Shown here in pieces: positions 19,715 through 30,953 of a stretch of DNA of 64,000 nucleotides (positions are counted from its first letter, which is position 1; every line of letters starts with the position of its first letter). Below the pieces are notes generated by a model, which made no database searches, had not been told where the DNA came from, and saw only the letters and a program-made list of their open reading frames with translations. The position numbers were made by a program, and so were the translations under genes. Source of the stretch: Dichetophora obliterata (lineage: Eukaryota; Arthropoda; Insecta; Diptera; Sciomyzidae); the NCBI GenBank assembly GCA_963920525.1, contig OY986435.1, positions 103,708,615-103,772,614 on the forward strand. The letters are read 5' to 3'.

Positions 19715-20800
19715 ATGCCTGTGACGCGAAGTACAGAAGACCTGTTAGGAGTGGGTAATCCTCCCAACGATGCCATTTGTACCGTGTGCAATGAGACCAT
19801 TCATCCTACGGATGAAGTGGTTGAGACTTCGTGCAATCATTGCTTCCATGCTCTGTGCTTGCAGACTTGGCTAGAAACCAACAAGGCATGTCCGGTCTGT
19901 CGGTTGGCATTGGTTCCGGTAGTTGTAGGTCCTTCTCCGGCGGCTAATATACTCGAAGTTGCTGGCAGTGTTAATCAACCAAAGCGGGGAAGAGGTGGTG
20001 GAGCACCACGGTATCGCCCCAACACGCGTCAACAAGCAAACTTTAGATCAGACCATCGAGATAGTAGGCCTGAACCGCTGGACAATGCCATCTTACCGAA
20101 CCAACCGAACCAGGTTTCTGAAACCAAAGTACACCAAATCGTTGCCGACTCTTTAGGCCAACTCCGAATGGAGATAAGCTCTATCATTTCAACCGAGCTT
20201 CAAGCGATGCTGCGTAACTTGAACATTGGAGCTAACCCTCCTGCAATGGCGCCAAATCTTCGTCAACCAGAATGGCCACAAGTGCTGCACGAAGAAGCTC
20301 AGAGGCCTGTTCCTCCTTCATCGTCTCGGCGTCGAGCGAATCCTCCGCTTCCCGGTAGCGATAGAGACCCTGGCTCTAAAGAGCGAGTTTCCAACGTTGT
20401 GCGAAACTGGCACTTGAAATTCAAGGGCACTGCCGATGACATTCCAGTAGATGAATTTATCTACCGAATAAATACTCTGACTTCATTGCATCTCAATGGT
20501 AATTTCTCTGTTCTTTGTGAACATGTTCACTCTCTGTTCGAAGGCAAAGCTCACCAGTGGTTTTGGCGATATCACCGCAACGCTGACGAGGTAGAATGGT
20601 TTGATCTCTGCGATGCCCTGCGTCGTCAATTCAAAGACTACACCTCGGATTTTGACATTCAAGATGATATTCGTCGTCGAAAACAAAAACATTCAGAGTC
20701 GTTCGACGAGTTTCTTGATGCTATTTTGTGCTTGAGTGACAGGCTTCGACACCCAATGTGTGAATCTGAGCTAGTTGAAACAGTGATTAGGAATTTATGA
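19715..20800 (+). CDS. gag: Gag, RING-H2 plus capsid part, ends at in-frame TGA (copy 1)
   Basis: Structural protein of the retrotransposon particle. The start is the first ATG of the frame (19715, MPVTRSTEDLL). Residues 22-62 form a complete RING-H2 finger: C22, C25, C40, H42, H45, C48, C59, C62. It also has the Trp (W52), the Pro after the seventh ligand and the Arg after the eighth that E2-binding RINGs keep. A Gly/Arg-rich basic stretch (about 90-105) and a Pro/Arg-rich linker follow. Then comes a retrotransposon capsid domain (about 230-361: NWHLKFKGTADDIP, HQWFWRYH, LRRQFKDY, SFDEFLDAI). The frame stops at TGA (20798-20800) but stays open beyond it into the zinc knuckles. A RING in front of a Gag is unusual; a ubiquitin-ligase role is inference. 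Confidence 0.85.
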   Translation: MPVTRSTEDLLGVGNPPNDAICTVCNETIHPTDEVVETSCNHCFHALCLQTWLETNKACPVCRLALVPVVVGPSPAANILEVAGSVNQPKRGRGGGAPRYRPNTRQQANFRSDHRDSRPEPLDNAILPNQPNQVSETKVHQIVADSLGQLRMEISSIISTELQAMLRNLNIGANPPAMAPNLRQPEWPQVLHEEAQRPVPPSSSRRRANPPLPGSDRDPGSKERVSNVVRNWHLKFKGTADDIPVDEFIYRINTLTSLHLNGNFSVLCEHVHSLFEGKAHQWFWRYHRNADEVEWFDLCDALRRQFKDYTSDFDIQDDIRRRKQKHSESFDEFLDAILCLSDRLRHPMCESELVETVIRNL

Positions 20801-21235
20801 CCGGATTTACGTCACGAGTTACTCCACCTGGATATTCGCAGCATTGGTATTCTACGTCGTGAGGTTCGTAAGCACGAAAAGTTTTTCGAGGACGTGCGTC
20901 CTAATTATAGTGTTCCTCCTAGAACTGCTGGTGCTCGACGGCAACTGTATGAAATTGCTCAGGATAGTGACCCGAGGTTAAACGAATTAGAGAGTGACCA
21001 TGTTCAACAAGAACTCAATGCGCTAGACATGAGTAAAGTAAAATGCTGGAATTGCGACGAGGAAGGTCACCGGTACCAAGATTGTCTGAAGGCTAGGCGC
21101 GTATTCTGTTACGGTTGTGGTGCTGTTGACACCTACAAACCAAGCTGCCAGAAGTGTGCTGCGAAGGCAGAAGGCTTCAAGCCGGATTTTTGTCGGGAGT
21201 CGAGCAGACCCCAATTAAATCGTCCTCGGATGTAA
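20801..21235 (+). CDS. gag: Gag C-terminal part, nucleocapsid zinc knuckles (copy 1)
   Basis: Same frame as the upstream gag after the TGA. It begins PDLRHELLHLDIRS, the expected continuation of the capsid. Near 21040-21090 is a CCHC knuckle, CWNCDEEGHRYQDC (C-x2-C-x4-H-x4-C), followed by a second Cys cluster, CYGCG...SCQKC. It ends at TAA 21233-21235. It has no start codon of its own at the beginning and would only be made by reading through the TGA, or in a copy without it. It overlaps the pol frame by about 100 nt. Confidence 0.8.
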   Translation, partial: PDLRHELLHLDIRSIGILRREVRKHEKFFEDVRPNYSVPPRTAGARRQLYEIAQDSDPRLNELESDHVQQELNALDMSKVKCWNCDEEGHRYQDCLKARRVFCYGCGAVDTYKPSCQKCAAKAEGFKPDFCRESSRPQLNRPRM

Positions 21236-23307
21236 CTCCGATTAAGATTTTACCAAAATCTGACGTTCCACCAATTGCGTCTGCCTCGACTGCAAAGTTT
21301 ATTGACGATCCGGTTGATTCTCAACCTCTACCTCCTACCTTCAAACCTTACCACGTTAGACTTGCGGAATATAATAAGATACGTGAGAAAATATTTGGTA
21401 CTTCGACTGTTAGGCGTCATTCCGTTCGTTCTTCAGACCGTATTCGCCTGTTCTGGAAACGAATAAAAAACTTGCGCAAGAGTGTGGTCTCGGCCATAGT
21501 CTACCAAGGTTCAGACATTCGTCCTTACACCAATCTTTTGATTGAAAATACTGTGTATCTTTCGCTTTTAGATAGTGGCGCTACAAAGAGTTGCATTGGT
21601 GGACGTTTTGCTCAAGTAATTCTCTCTGACTCTACAAAGAAACTGGTTAAATTAAGAGGTAACGTTCGAACGGCTGATGGTAAACATCAAAAGGTCGTGG
21701 GTTCGATTACTATCCCAATTACCTTTCAAAACCAAACGAAAAATTTTGATTTCTTGATTGTACCTTCTATTGTCCAAAACGTGATATGCGGAATGGATTT
21801 CTGGAATTTGTTTGAGCTTAAAATCCAAATAGACCCGACAGTGAGTGAGCTCTCTGCTTTAGAGATAGACCCTGATAGCGTTCAGTTGAATGCACTCCAG
21901 CGTAGAATGCTTGACTCTACCATAGCCGCCTTTCCGTCTTCGGAAAAAGAAGGCCTTGGTACTACCTCTCTGGTAGAACACGTCATCGATACAGGTGTAG
22001 CATCTCCTATAAAACAGAGATACTATCCTATATCACCAGCTATGGAAAAGCTTCTATGCCAGGAAATAGACAGAATGCTCGATCTAGGTGTCATCGAAGA
22101 AGCAGAAAGTTCACCCTGGTCTTCACCGGGTGTCTTGATTGTAAAGCCTGGAAAGGTTCGATTTTGTATTGACTCGAGAAAACTAAATGATGTGACCATT
22201 AAGGATGCTTATCCTATTCCAATCATTGATGGGTTACTTTCTCGTTTGCCACCTGTGCATGTCATTTCAAAGATCGACCTTAAAGATGCTTTTTGGCAAA
22301 TAAAATTGTCCAGAGATTCGTGTCCAAAAACCGCGTTCACGATACCCAATCGACCATTGTATCAATTCACGCGCATGCCTTTCGGCTTGTGCAATGCACC
22401 GCAAACAATGTGTCGATTGATGGACAAGGTGATTCCGTACAATCTCAAAACTCGAGTCTTTGTTTATTTGGACGATCTGTTGGTAGTATCGCAGTCATTT
22501 GAAGAACACATAGTGCATCTGTCAGAAGTTGCTTCTTGCCTTAGAAAAGCCGGTTTGACGATTAATGTCAATAAAAGTCAGTTTGGTCTCAATAAGGTCA
22601 AGTATCTTGGTTTTGTAGTGGGAAATGGTTCGCTTACTGTTGATCCCGACAAAGTGAAAGCCATAACAGACTATCCCGTTCCTAGAACAGTTCGTCAAAT
22701 TCGCCAATTCCTAGGAATGACTGGGTGGTACCGGCGATTTGTATCCGATTACGCAGCTGTTACTTTTCACCTTACTGAACTTCTAACGAAAAAGAAAACT
22801 TTCACGTGGAACCCTTCGGCTCAAGAATCTTTTGACGCCATCAAAGCTAAATTGACGACAGCTCCTTTCCTCGTGCATCCTGACTACACTAGGCCGTTTA
22901 TCGTGCAGTGCGACGCCAGCCAGTGCGGTGTTGGTGGTCTTTTAGCGCAAGTTGACGCGAATGGGGACGAAAGGCCCATTGCTTTTATGTCTCATAAACT
23001 CAACAAAGCGCAAAGAAACTATACCGTCACTGAGTTGGAATGTTTAGCTGTCGTGCTAGCGATAAAAAAATTTCGCGCCTACATTGAAGGTCACGAGTTT
23101 AAGGTAGTAACCGATCACGCAAGTCTAAAATGGCTAATGCGTCAAAAAGACTTAAGCGGAAAATTAGCTCGATGGGCGCTGAAGATCCAAGGTTTTAATT
23201 TTACAATTGAGCACCGAAAAGGTAGCGAGAATGTTGTGGCTGATGCTTTATCGCGGTCTTTTGAACCAGATGACCCTGAATCAGTCGTGGCTGCACTTGA
23301 GTTATAA
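21130..23307 (+). CDS. pol: Pol: protease, reverse transcriptase, RNase H (copy 1)
   Basis: Open from 21130 in the -1 frame relative to gag, so entry is probably by -1 frameshifting in the overlap 21130-21235. Residues are counted from 21154. The aspartic protease has LLDSGATKS at 138-146 and ICGMDFW at 211-217. The RT has KIDLKDAFWQI (Asp 375), MPFGLCNAPQT and VYLDDLLV (Asp 440 and 441). The Ty3-type RNase H has CDAS (D587), TELE (E628), TDH (D654) and ADALSR (D697). All catalytic residues of these three enzymes are present. The frame ends at TAA (23305-23307), but the same frame continues directly into integrase, where a single polyprotein would be expected. Confidence 0.9.
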   Translation, partial: HLQTKLPEVCCEGRRLQAGFLSGVEQTPIKSSSDVTPIKILPKSDVPPIASASTAKFIDDPVDSQPLPPTFKPYHVRLAEYNKIREKIFGTSTVRRHSVRSSDRIRLFWKRIKNLRKSVVSAIVYQGSDIRPYTNLLIENTVYLSLLDSGATKSCIGGRFAQVILSDSTKKLVKLRGNVRTADGKHQKVVGSITIPITFQNQTKNFDFLIVPSIVQNVICGMDFWNLFELKIQIDPTVSELSALEIDPDSVQLNALQRRMLDSTIAAFPSSEKEGLGTTSLVEHVIDTGVASPIKQRYYPISPAMEKLLCQEIDRMLDLGVIEEAESSPWSSPGVLIVKPGKVRFCIDSRKLNDVTIKDAYPIPIIDGLLSRLPPVHVISKIDLKDAFWQIKLSRDSCPKTAFTIPNRPLYQFTRMPFGLCNAPQTMCRLMDKVIPYNLKTRVFVYLDDLLVVSQSFEEHIVHLSEVASCLRKAGLTINVNKSQFGLNKVKYLGFVVGNGSLTVDPDKVKAITDYPVPRTVRQIRQFLGMTGWYRRFVSDYAAVTFHLTELLTKKKTFTWNPSAQESFDAIKAKLTTAPFLVHPDYTRPFIVQCDASQCGVGGLLAQVDANGDERPIAFMSHKLNKAQRNYTVTELECLAVVLAIKKFRAYIEGHEFKVVTDHASLKWLMRQKDLSGKLARWALKIQGFNFTIEHRKGSENVVADALSRSFEPDDPESVVAALEL

Positions 23308-24546
23308 ACTTTGCCTGAAATAGACCTTGAGTCTTTACATTTCAATTCAGACGAATACCGAAAATTCAGAGAAAAATTGGCTTTATCACCTTTGCCAGAT
23401 TATAAAATCATTGATGATTATATTTACCGTCGTTTGGAATTTGACTCTGATACGACCGATCCTTCTCTTGTTTGGAAGTTGCTTGTTCCTGCCGAATAGC
23501 GAGAAAGCGTAATCTATGCCTCTCACGATACTCCATCTTCTGCTCATGGTGGCATAGCCAAGATGCTTGAGCGCATCCGTCGTTACTTTTACTGGCCAGG
23601 TCTAGTTGCACAAGTACGAAATTATGTATTGAGTTGTGAATTATGCAAAACTTCAAAGTCACCTACACATGTCCTTCGCCCACCTATGGGTCAAATGACA
23701 GAAACGGAACGTCCTTTTCAAAGACTTTACGTCAATCTAATCGGACCCTTTCCTCGTTCTAAGAGAGGTAACATTGGAATGTTAATAGTCTTAGACCACT
23801 TTTCGAAATTCACTTTTCTGAAACCCCTGAAAAAATTTACCTCGAAACTTATCATGGATTTTCTGAAAGAAAGCGTGTTTGACACCTTTGGTGTTCCTGA
23901 GTCAGTGGTGTCCGATAACGGAAGTCAGTTCAAGAGTAAAGACTTTGAACTTTTTCTGACTAAATATGGCATAACTCATGTGTGCACCGCCGTGTACGCT
24001 CCCCAATCCAATGCGTCTGAGCGAGTCAATCGTTCGATCAACGAAGCTTTACGCTCATATATTCGAAAAGATCAACGCTTGTGGGATGTGTATATAAGTA
24101 GCATTAACTGCTCATTGCGCAAGAGTGTCCATCAGACAATTGGACAAGCACCATATTATGTTGTATTTGGTCAGCACATGATGACTCACGGTAAAGATTA
24201 TAAAATCCTGAAAAATCTTAATTTGCTTTCAGAGGGTTCAGAGAGGTTAAAACGAGAAGATGAGTTTTCGATAATACGAAGTTTAATTCATAAAAAAATG
24301 AAAGATTCCTATGACCTTAATGCCCGATCTTATAACTTGCATTCTCGTCATCGTCAGGTTGAAATTGGTCAAGAAGTGACCAGGCGTAATTTTTGCCAGA
24401 GCAATTTGCTTAAACATTTTAACGCTAAATTGGCTCCAACCGGAGTTAAAGCCAGGGTTAAACAAAAACTTGGCAACGCCTATTATGTGCTGACTGATTT
24501 AGAGGGAAAAACGCAAGGTACGTATCATGCGAAAGATATTTGGTAG
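23308..24546 (+). pseudogene. pol: Integrase region with extra stop (copy 1)
   Basis: In frame with the upstream pol after its TAA. The HHCC zinc domain (SHD...AHGG...CELC), core and C-terminal region (LGNAYYVLTDLEGKTQGTYHAKDIW) are present. Copy 1 alone carries TAG at 23497-23499 (TTG in the other copies), just before the zinc domain. The first catalytic Asp of the D,D34E core is Asn (VNLIGPFP at 23731-23754; AAT at 23734-23736). The later Asp (VSDNGSQF) and Glu (NASERVNR) are intact. There is no env after it: only about 250 nt of non-coding sequence before LTR 2. Confidence 0.88.
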
Positions 24547-24799
24547 CGGTTAGCTGGGATTCTATATTTTGGTTTTATATTGGTTTCGAAGGATAAGCTT
24601 TGGAGTACGGTTGAGACATCCGTGTTGGCAAAGAAAATTTGTTGTGCATAGTCCACTATAAATGGACTGCTCTCATTCCTGATTTTTGTTGTTGTTTTGA
24701 TTGCGACGACCATGGGTAAACTGACCTAAGTTGAAAAACTAAAAGATATACACCCTTTTCAGACACTTGTCTGCAGCTGGCTTTGTCAAGCATCTGTTT

Positions 24800-27700
24800 T
24801 GTGGGGGGGTGAAGAATTTTCAAACGTCAAATGATCGTTTGACAGCTAGTGGTAGCGGAGGTTGGCGAACCAACCTTGATTAAAATGTCCCTGACATAAC
24901 GCCACCTAAATTTTGACAGCCAAGTCGACAGTTGTTTCCCTGCTCAGGCTTGAATTTGAATTCAGAATTCAGTTCAGCAGAGGAAACACTACGACATATC
25001 AACCGGAAGAGTTTTTCTCATCGGCTCACCCGGTAGAACCCGTTGTGTTGTGCCCTCGGCTGGTCTGAAATTTTGAATTCGAATTCAAACCTGAGCTGGG
25101 ATTCAACCCGGAAGCCATTAATTATAACTGATGTCTTTTTTCTTTTTTTGCTTGCAATATAATTAGCCACAACGTGTCTGCCGTGGTTAATTAGTGCCTA
25201 CATTTTGACATCATTCAAATGGCCAGCTGACATATTCGTTTATTTGCAAATATCGAAAAACAAAGGGCTCCAACACCGCTTCCGACAGTTTGCGCAAACA
25301 TTGTTTGCACCAAAATGCGGTGTAAACAGTCATTAAACCATGTCGTTTAATTTGGCATGTTGTACTGCCCGACTTGCTTATGTAAACGACAATACCATAG
25401 GTGACGGCTGTCAACGAAAAGAGCGATGGCTGGCTAACTTCCGGCCTTTGTTCTTTCTTTCGTTGATGGCTACCCAGGCAAGACGTGCCTAAATTTGCAG
25501 GTATGTAATGTCGTATTAATAAAGCAATTATCTTAAATGTCGTTTTAATAGTCACCAATTGAGCAACAGTGACAACACCCAAGTAAACCAATCCTAAAAA
25601 AACTGCACCGATCAAGCCGCTGTCACTTGATTTTTAAAGTGCGTCGTCTTACTCAGCGCTCCACCGTCAGCAGCCTTATCAGCAGCATCATGAAAAGCTG
25701 AGTGTACCCAGCAGCTCATCATCTAGCGCCGCCAGGAGAAACCACGTATTCAACAGAAAAAAAAACTTTCGTCGATCAGTGGGATCAATTTGGATTAAAC
25801 ATCCAGCACTCGACAGTGCAGCAACGTTGTTTTTGCAATCAGCAACAACCACCACCGCCGCCACCTTTGCTGCAAGAAGCAGCTGTAGCACGACCGGTGA
25901 CCCACAAGTTTTCACCTATTTCCAGTTCCTCGCGTCTATCAGCTATAGATAATTTGCTGCAACATAATCGAAACACGACCGCTGCACTTGTGGCAGTAGC
26001 GCTCACAACACCAACCGGCGCACAAAGGCACCACCGATGTAGCGCCTGTTGCTATCGACGACCATTGCGTTGATTAGCACCAGTTCTATCAATACTCCAC
26101 CTATTGAGTCATTTGCTAACAACAGTTGCCTTGGCTTTGAAGAAGAAATTGAAGTGTCGCCGCTGCTTTCAACACCTATAGCGGCAGAGCTGAATTTAGA
26201 AGACCTGAAGAAGGATCAACAAGCTAACAAAACTCCGATTATTATGGCACAAGAGCCCACAAGACTATCCGATGCATTAGCCACCACTACGTCTATCACT
26301 GCCGTGGCCATCAGCGCACTCGCCGCTATTAAAATGCTAATGCCAACAAAAACATCAACAGCTGCTAACACCAACAACAGCATCATCAGCAGCTAACAAC
26401 ATCAACAGCCGCTAACACCAACAAAAACATCAACAGCCGCAAACACCAACAACAGCATCATCAGCAGCTAACAACAACAGCGAGGTAACCACCACCGGCA
26501 CAAACTGGTAAGCAGGGCATGGACCTGAATTCATTTAATAATATTTGTATTCGGACATACTTATTCAAAATATATTGTATTTTTAATTTAATCAGTACAA
26601 AAATCAACCGAATTTAAATTAAACTAAAATATGGTGTAAAAAAAATTTTTTTTTGAAAAAAAAAAATATATAATAACTAACTTACCTTAATCAAAATCTA
26701 TTGTAAACGTAATTACACCTAAAATCAACGGAATTTTAACTAAATTAAACAACGGTTTAAAAATATTACAAGCGAAAACAAACATATCTTATCTTAGTCA
26801 TAAATCTACTGTAAACTTAGTCATAATGTAAAATCAATTTAATTTAACTGAAACAAAATGTAGTTTTAGCTTATTCGAAACAAAACGTACTTAATTGAAA
26901 CCACTCAAAAGTACATTTTAAAAATATACTGAACTCTAATAGACTTAATTTTAAAAAAAAAAAAAAATACTAATATACAAACTAAAAATAGTCGACTAAA
27001 ATATACTAAATTCAAACTACAACAAAATTTCATCTTAGAATAGGTCAAACTAATATAAAATAAACTGAATATAAAAAGATCTAAAATTTAAACAATTTAG
27101 GAATAAATCAAAACTAAATTAAAACGAGTTAAGGCGAGGTTAAATCGGTTTAAAACAAATATGTTTCGGGATTGAATTAAATCGATTTAATACTGGTTAA
27201 AATCAATTTATAACCGAGACATAACTGGTTTAAATGGATTTAACACTACCTTAACTATAAACTTATTCCACTTAATACCAACACTTAAACTAAATTAAGT
27301 CAGTCTTAAATCTAAATTAAATCAGTGTAGTGCAAATTTAAATAAAGTTACAACTAATTATAGCAACTTCAAGTTTGAATTGGATCGATTTAATACAGGT
27401 TTAAATCAATTTATAACCAACACATAACTGGTTTAAATGGATCTAACACTGACATAACGATAAACTTAATCAATTTAACACCAAAACTTAAACGAGATGA
27501 CGTCAGTTTAAATCTAAATTAAACCAATTTAATACGACTTTAAATCAAATTAAAACTAATTTGAATCAAACTTAAAAATATTATGATTCTAACTTATTCT
27601 AAATAAAAATTTATTGGTACTTAGAAGCATGATATTTTTAATTTACCTTAAAAATAATTTGAATCAAACTTAAAAATATTATGATTCTAACTTATTCTAA

Positions 27701-29400
27701 ATAAAATTGATTGGTACTTAGAAATATGATTTTTTTAATTTACCCTTGAAAATAAAGTGAATCAAACTAAAAAATATTATAATTCTACCTTATTCTAAAT
27801 AAAATTGATTCATACTTAAAAGTATGATAGTTTTAATTTACCCTAAACATAATTTGAATCAATCTTAAAAATATTATAATTCTAATTTACTCTAAATAAA
27901 ATTGATTCATACTTAAAAATATGATATTTTTACTTTACCCTAAAAATAATTGGAGTCAAATTTAAAAATATTATAATTCTAACTTACTCTAAATAAAATT
28001 GATTCATACTTAAAAATATGATATTTTTACTTTACCCTAAAAATAATTGGAGTCAAACTTAAAAATATTATAATTCTAACTTACTCTAAATAAAATTGAT
28101 TCATACTTAAAAATATGATATTTTTACTTTACCCTAAAAATAATTGGAGTCAAACTTAAAAATATTATAATTCTAACTTACTCTAAATACATTTGATTCA
28201 TACTTGGAAATATGATGTTTTTAACTTACCCTAAAAATAACTTGAATCAAACTTAAAAAGATTATGATTCTAACTTACTCTAAATAAAATTGATTCATAC
28301 TTAAAAATATGATATTTTTAATGTACCCTAAAAATAAATTGAATCAACCTTAAAAATATTATGATTCTAACTTACTCTAAATAAAATTGACTCATACTTA
28401 GAAATATGATATTTTTAACTTATCCTAAAATTAAATAGAGTCGAACGTAAAAGTGTTATATTTTTAAATTACACTAACCATAAATTGATTCAAACTTAAA
28501 AATATGATATTTTTGATGTACACAAAAAAATAAATTGATTCCAACTTAAAAATATGATATTTCGAACTTACCCTAAAAATAAAATTGATTCAAACTTAAA
28601 ATATGATATTTTAGATATACACTAAAAATAAGTTAATTCAAACTTAAAAATATGTTATTTTTATCTTACCCTAACATTAAATGGATTCAAACTTAAAAAT
28701 ATTATATTCGTAACTTACACTAAAAATAAATGAATTCCAACTTAAAATTATTATATGTTTATACGGAAAGGAAAAATAATTCTAACGTAAAATATTATAC
28801 ATTTATCTTACCCTAACCACGAAACGGTTTAAGTTTAGAAATTTTAATCATTATAAATAAAAATCCCTTAAAATGGGTATTTTGTTAAATTGCTAAATTG
28901 GTGTAATTTTCTTTGGAAGATAAAAAGTAAGGGCATGGTAAGGGGCTGCTGCACTTAGGTGCACAATTAGGGTTAACGAATCCGAAGTTTCCTGTCGTTA
29001 ACTGGTTGGGCGGGTGTAGAAAATGAGGGGAATTAACACCTTACTCCCTCATGCTACACGGTGCGTAGAGGCTATGGCTCGGTTAAGTCGCCTCTTTCGG
29101 GTTTTTTTTTGCTTGGTTTTCCTATCCCATCCGTTTCCTGTTTCCGCCCATTTGAATTAAAATTCAAATAATTTGAATTTTAATTCAAATGATCCTTTTC
29201 CGTTTCCCGCTAACGTCTGCATACAAATAACTTGTGCAGATCGCATCCCATGGCTTCCTGACGAAGCAACCCCACGCCCATTTTCCCTGAGCTAAGCTGA
29301 AGCATAGCTAGGTATGCAGACGCTCGCTAAGTCACGAAGTGCCTCGTCATCCGGTACGCGGATGTCACGACGCTGCGAGGTGGATGGCCGGTCTGTCACA
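24800..29400 (+). repeat. LTR 2 (4601 bp)
   Basis: Shared between internal regions 1 and 2. Minisatellite at about 27557-28815, palindrome at 29149-29191. It carries the base variants common to LTRs 2-5, such as GGGCTCC near 25266 where LTR 1 has GGGATCC. No purine-rich tract precedes it; the G7 run lies inside its first ten bases. Confidence 0.88.
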
Positions 29401-29404
29401 AAAA

Positions 29405-29422
29405 TGGCGCCCAACGTGGGGC
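29405..29422 (+). other. Primer-binding site (tRNA-Lys), copy 2
   Basis: Identical to the copy-1 site. The leader that follows, to the gag ATG at 30954, carries no gene. It differs from copy 1 at CCAACCAATT (T to C near 29619) and CATGATATTATTG (A to T near 29699). Confidence 0.9.
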
Positions 29423-30953
29423 CCTCGAAAATATGTTTAGCCTTATTCGTAAGGTATATTATTACTTAACTTCTGACCACCTGAAGTATTCAGTATTTTC
29501 GTTTCGCCTCAACCAAACTTATATTTTTTTTCTTTGTCGATTTTGATTATTTGCGTAAGGCATGTTCTGGATTTAGTTCCTGGATTTTTTTTTTGGATCT
29601 TACCGAACCTCTGCCAACCAATTCTTGAATTGAGTTAACTATTTCTTTTGAAAATTTCGATTTTTGCTATTGATAATCTTTTGGATCGTGTCATGATATT
29701 ATTGTTGTGGTAACCAAAGGTTATTTAACGTTTAATTGGGAATTTATTAACAACTTTATACTTTCGAGATTTTTATCTTTGGATAATTTCGAAGATTTAC
29801 TCAAGTATACTGAATATAATCTCTTTTCTCGTGGTTTTTGCAAATAAAATTAATTTTTTTCTTATCCCGTTAACCGAACGTTTTCTCTATGCACCTGTGC
29901 CCTAAGTCTGTAGCAGTCCTGCCATGGCCTTACCGAGTAATCTCCGAAGAATTTTAGTCATATCATTACACATTTACAATTGTTATATCACTTTTTTTTC
30001 TCGTGAAATCAGTGGATTTCATTTCTTTCATAACAGCATAACCGTGATTATGCTATACATTAAATAAGAGTATTATTATTTGTATTTTTTTTATATTTGA
30101 ACATTTTTCACGTGTTGCAAATTTTTCGGGTTATCGTTTTCCTTTATTATGTGGGCATACATAACATTATATGAACCTATATTTATATTCCTTATAATTC
30201 CTATCACTTTTATAATTATTATATTATATCCATTTTATATTATATAATTTTCTCGCGGGTGTGATATCACGCAAAAGTATTTCACGACAGCATATCCTTG
30301 TTTAGGTTGTAATATTGGTGTTTGGTTAAATTTTCATTTCAACCTGGTTTGTTTTATCTCTTTCCGTTCGTTACGCTTAGTAGTCGCTTCAACCCTATTT
30401 CTATGCCATAAACTTATGTATGCTGGACTTGTTTGCCAGTGATTGAGATTTGTATTTCTCGTTTTGGAAGTTGAATTTTTTTTGTGGTGAAATCTTTTGG
30501 GATTCAATTCCTTGCTTCGGCCTAATCGGTTTAGGCTTCACTTATAACTAATTGATTGTCCTTTTTATCTGACGAAATTTTTTTGTTCTCGTGACATCAT
30601 TGAGTTTCAACTAATCATCTTTCACCTAATATTGATTGAGATTTTTATTTCACTTTTTTTTTAAATCTTAGGATTTCATAACTTATTGTTTGGTTTAATA
30701 TTTTTTTTTCATTTTTCCTTTTTTTTTTTCTCTCGTTCCGCTCGTTCCGCTTACTAGTCGCATTCACTCCGCTCCAACAGCATTCAACTTTTCTACTATA
30801 ATTACCCAGGAGTAATTGAAAAATTTTATTTGTGAATATACAGACGTTTCCGTGGAATCGGCTGGTTTTTCCTTTTTGCCAACAGTATAAAACTGGTGAG
30901 GCTGTAAATATAAACTTTTAATATTTTGTTTTGATATTTTTGTCGTGTCGACG

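Noticed and set aside
24547..24799. Search for an env gene after integrase
   Set aside because: Only about 250 nt lie before the next LTR. The short minus-strand ORF there has no signal peptide or membrane segment.
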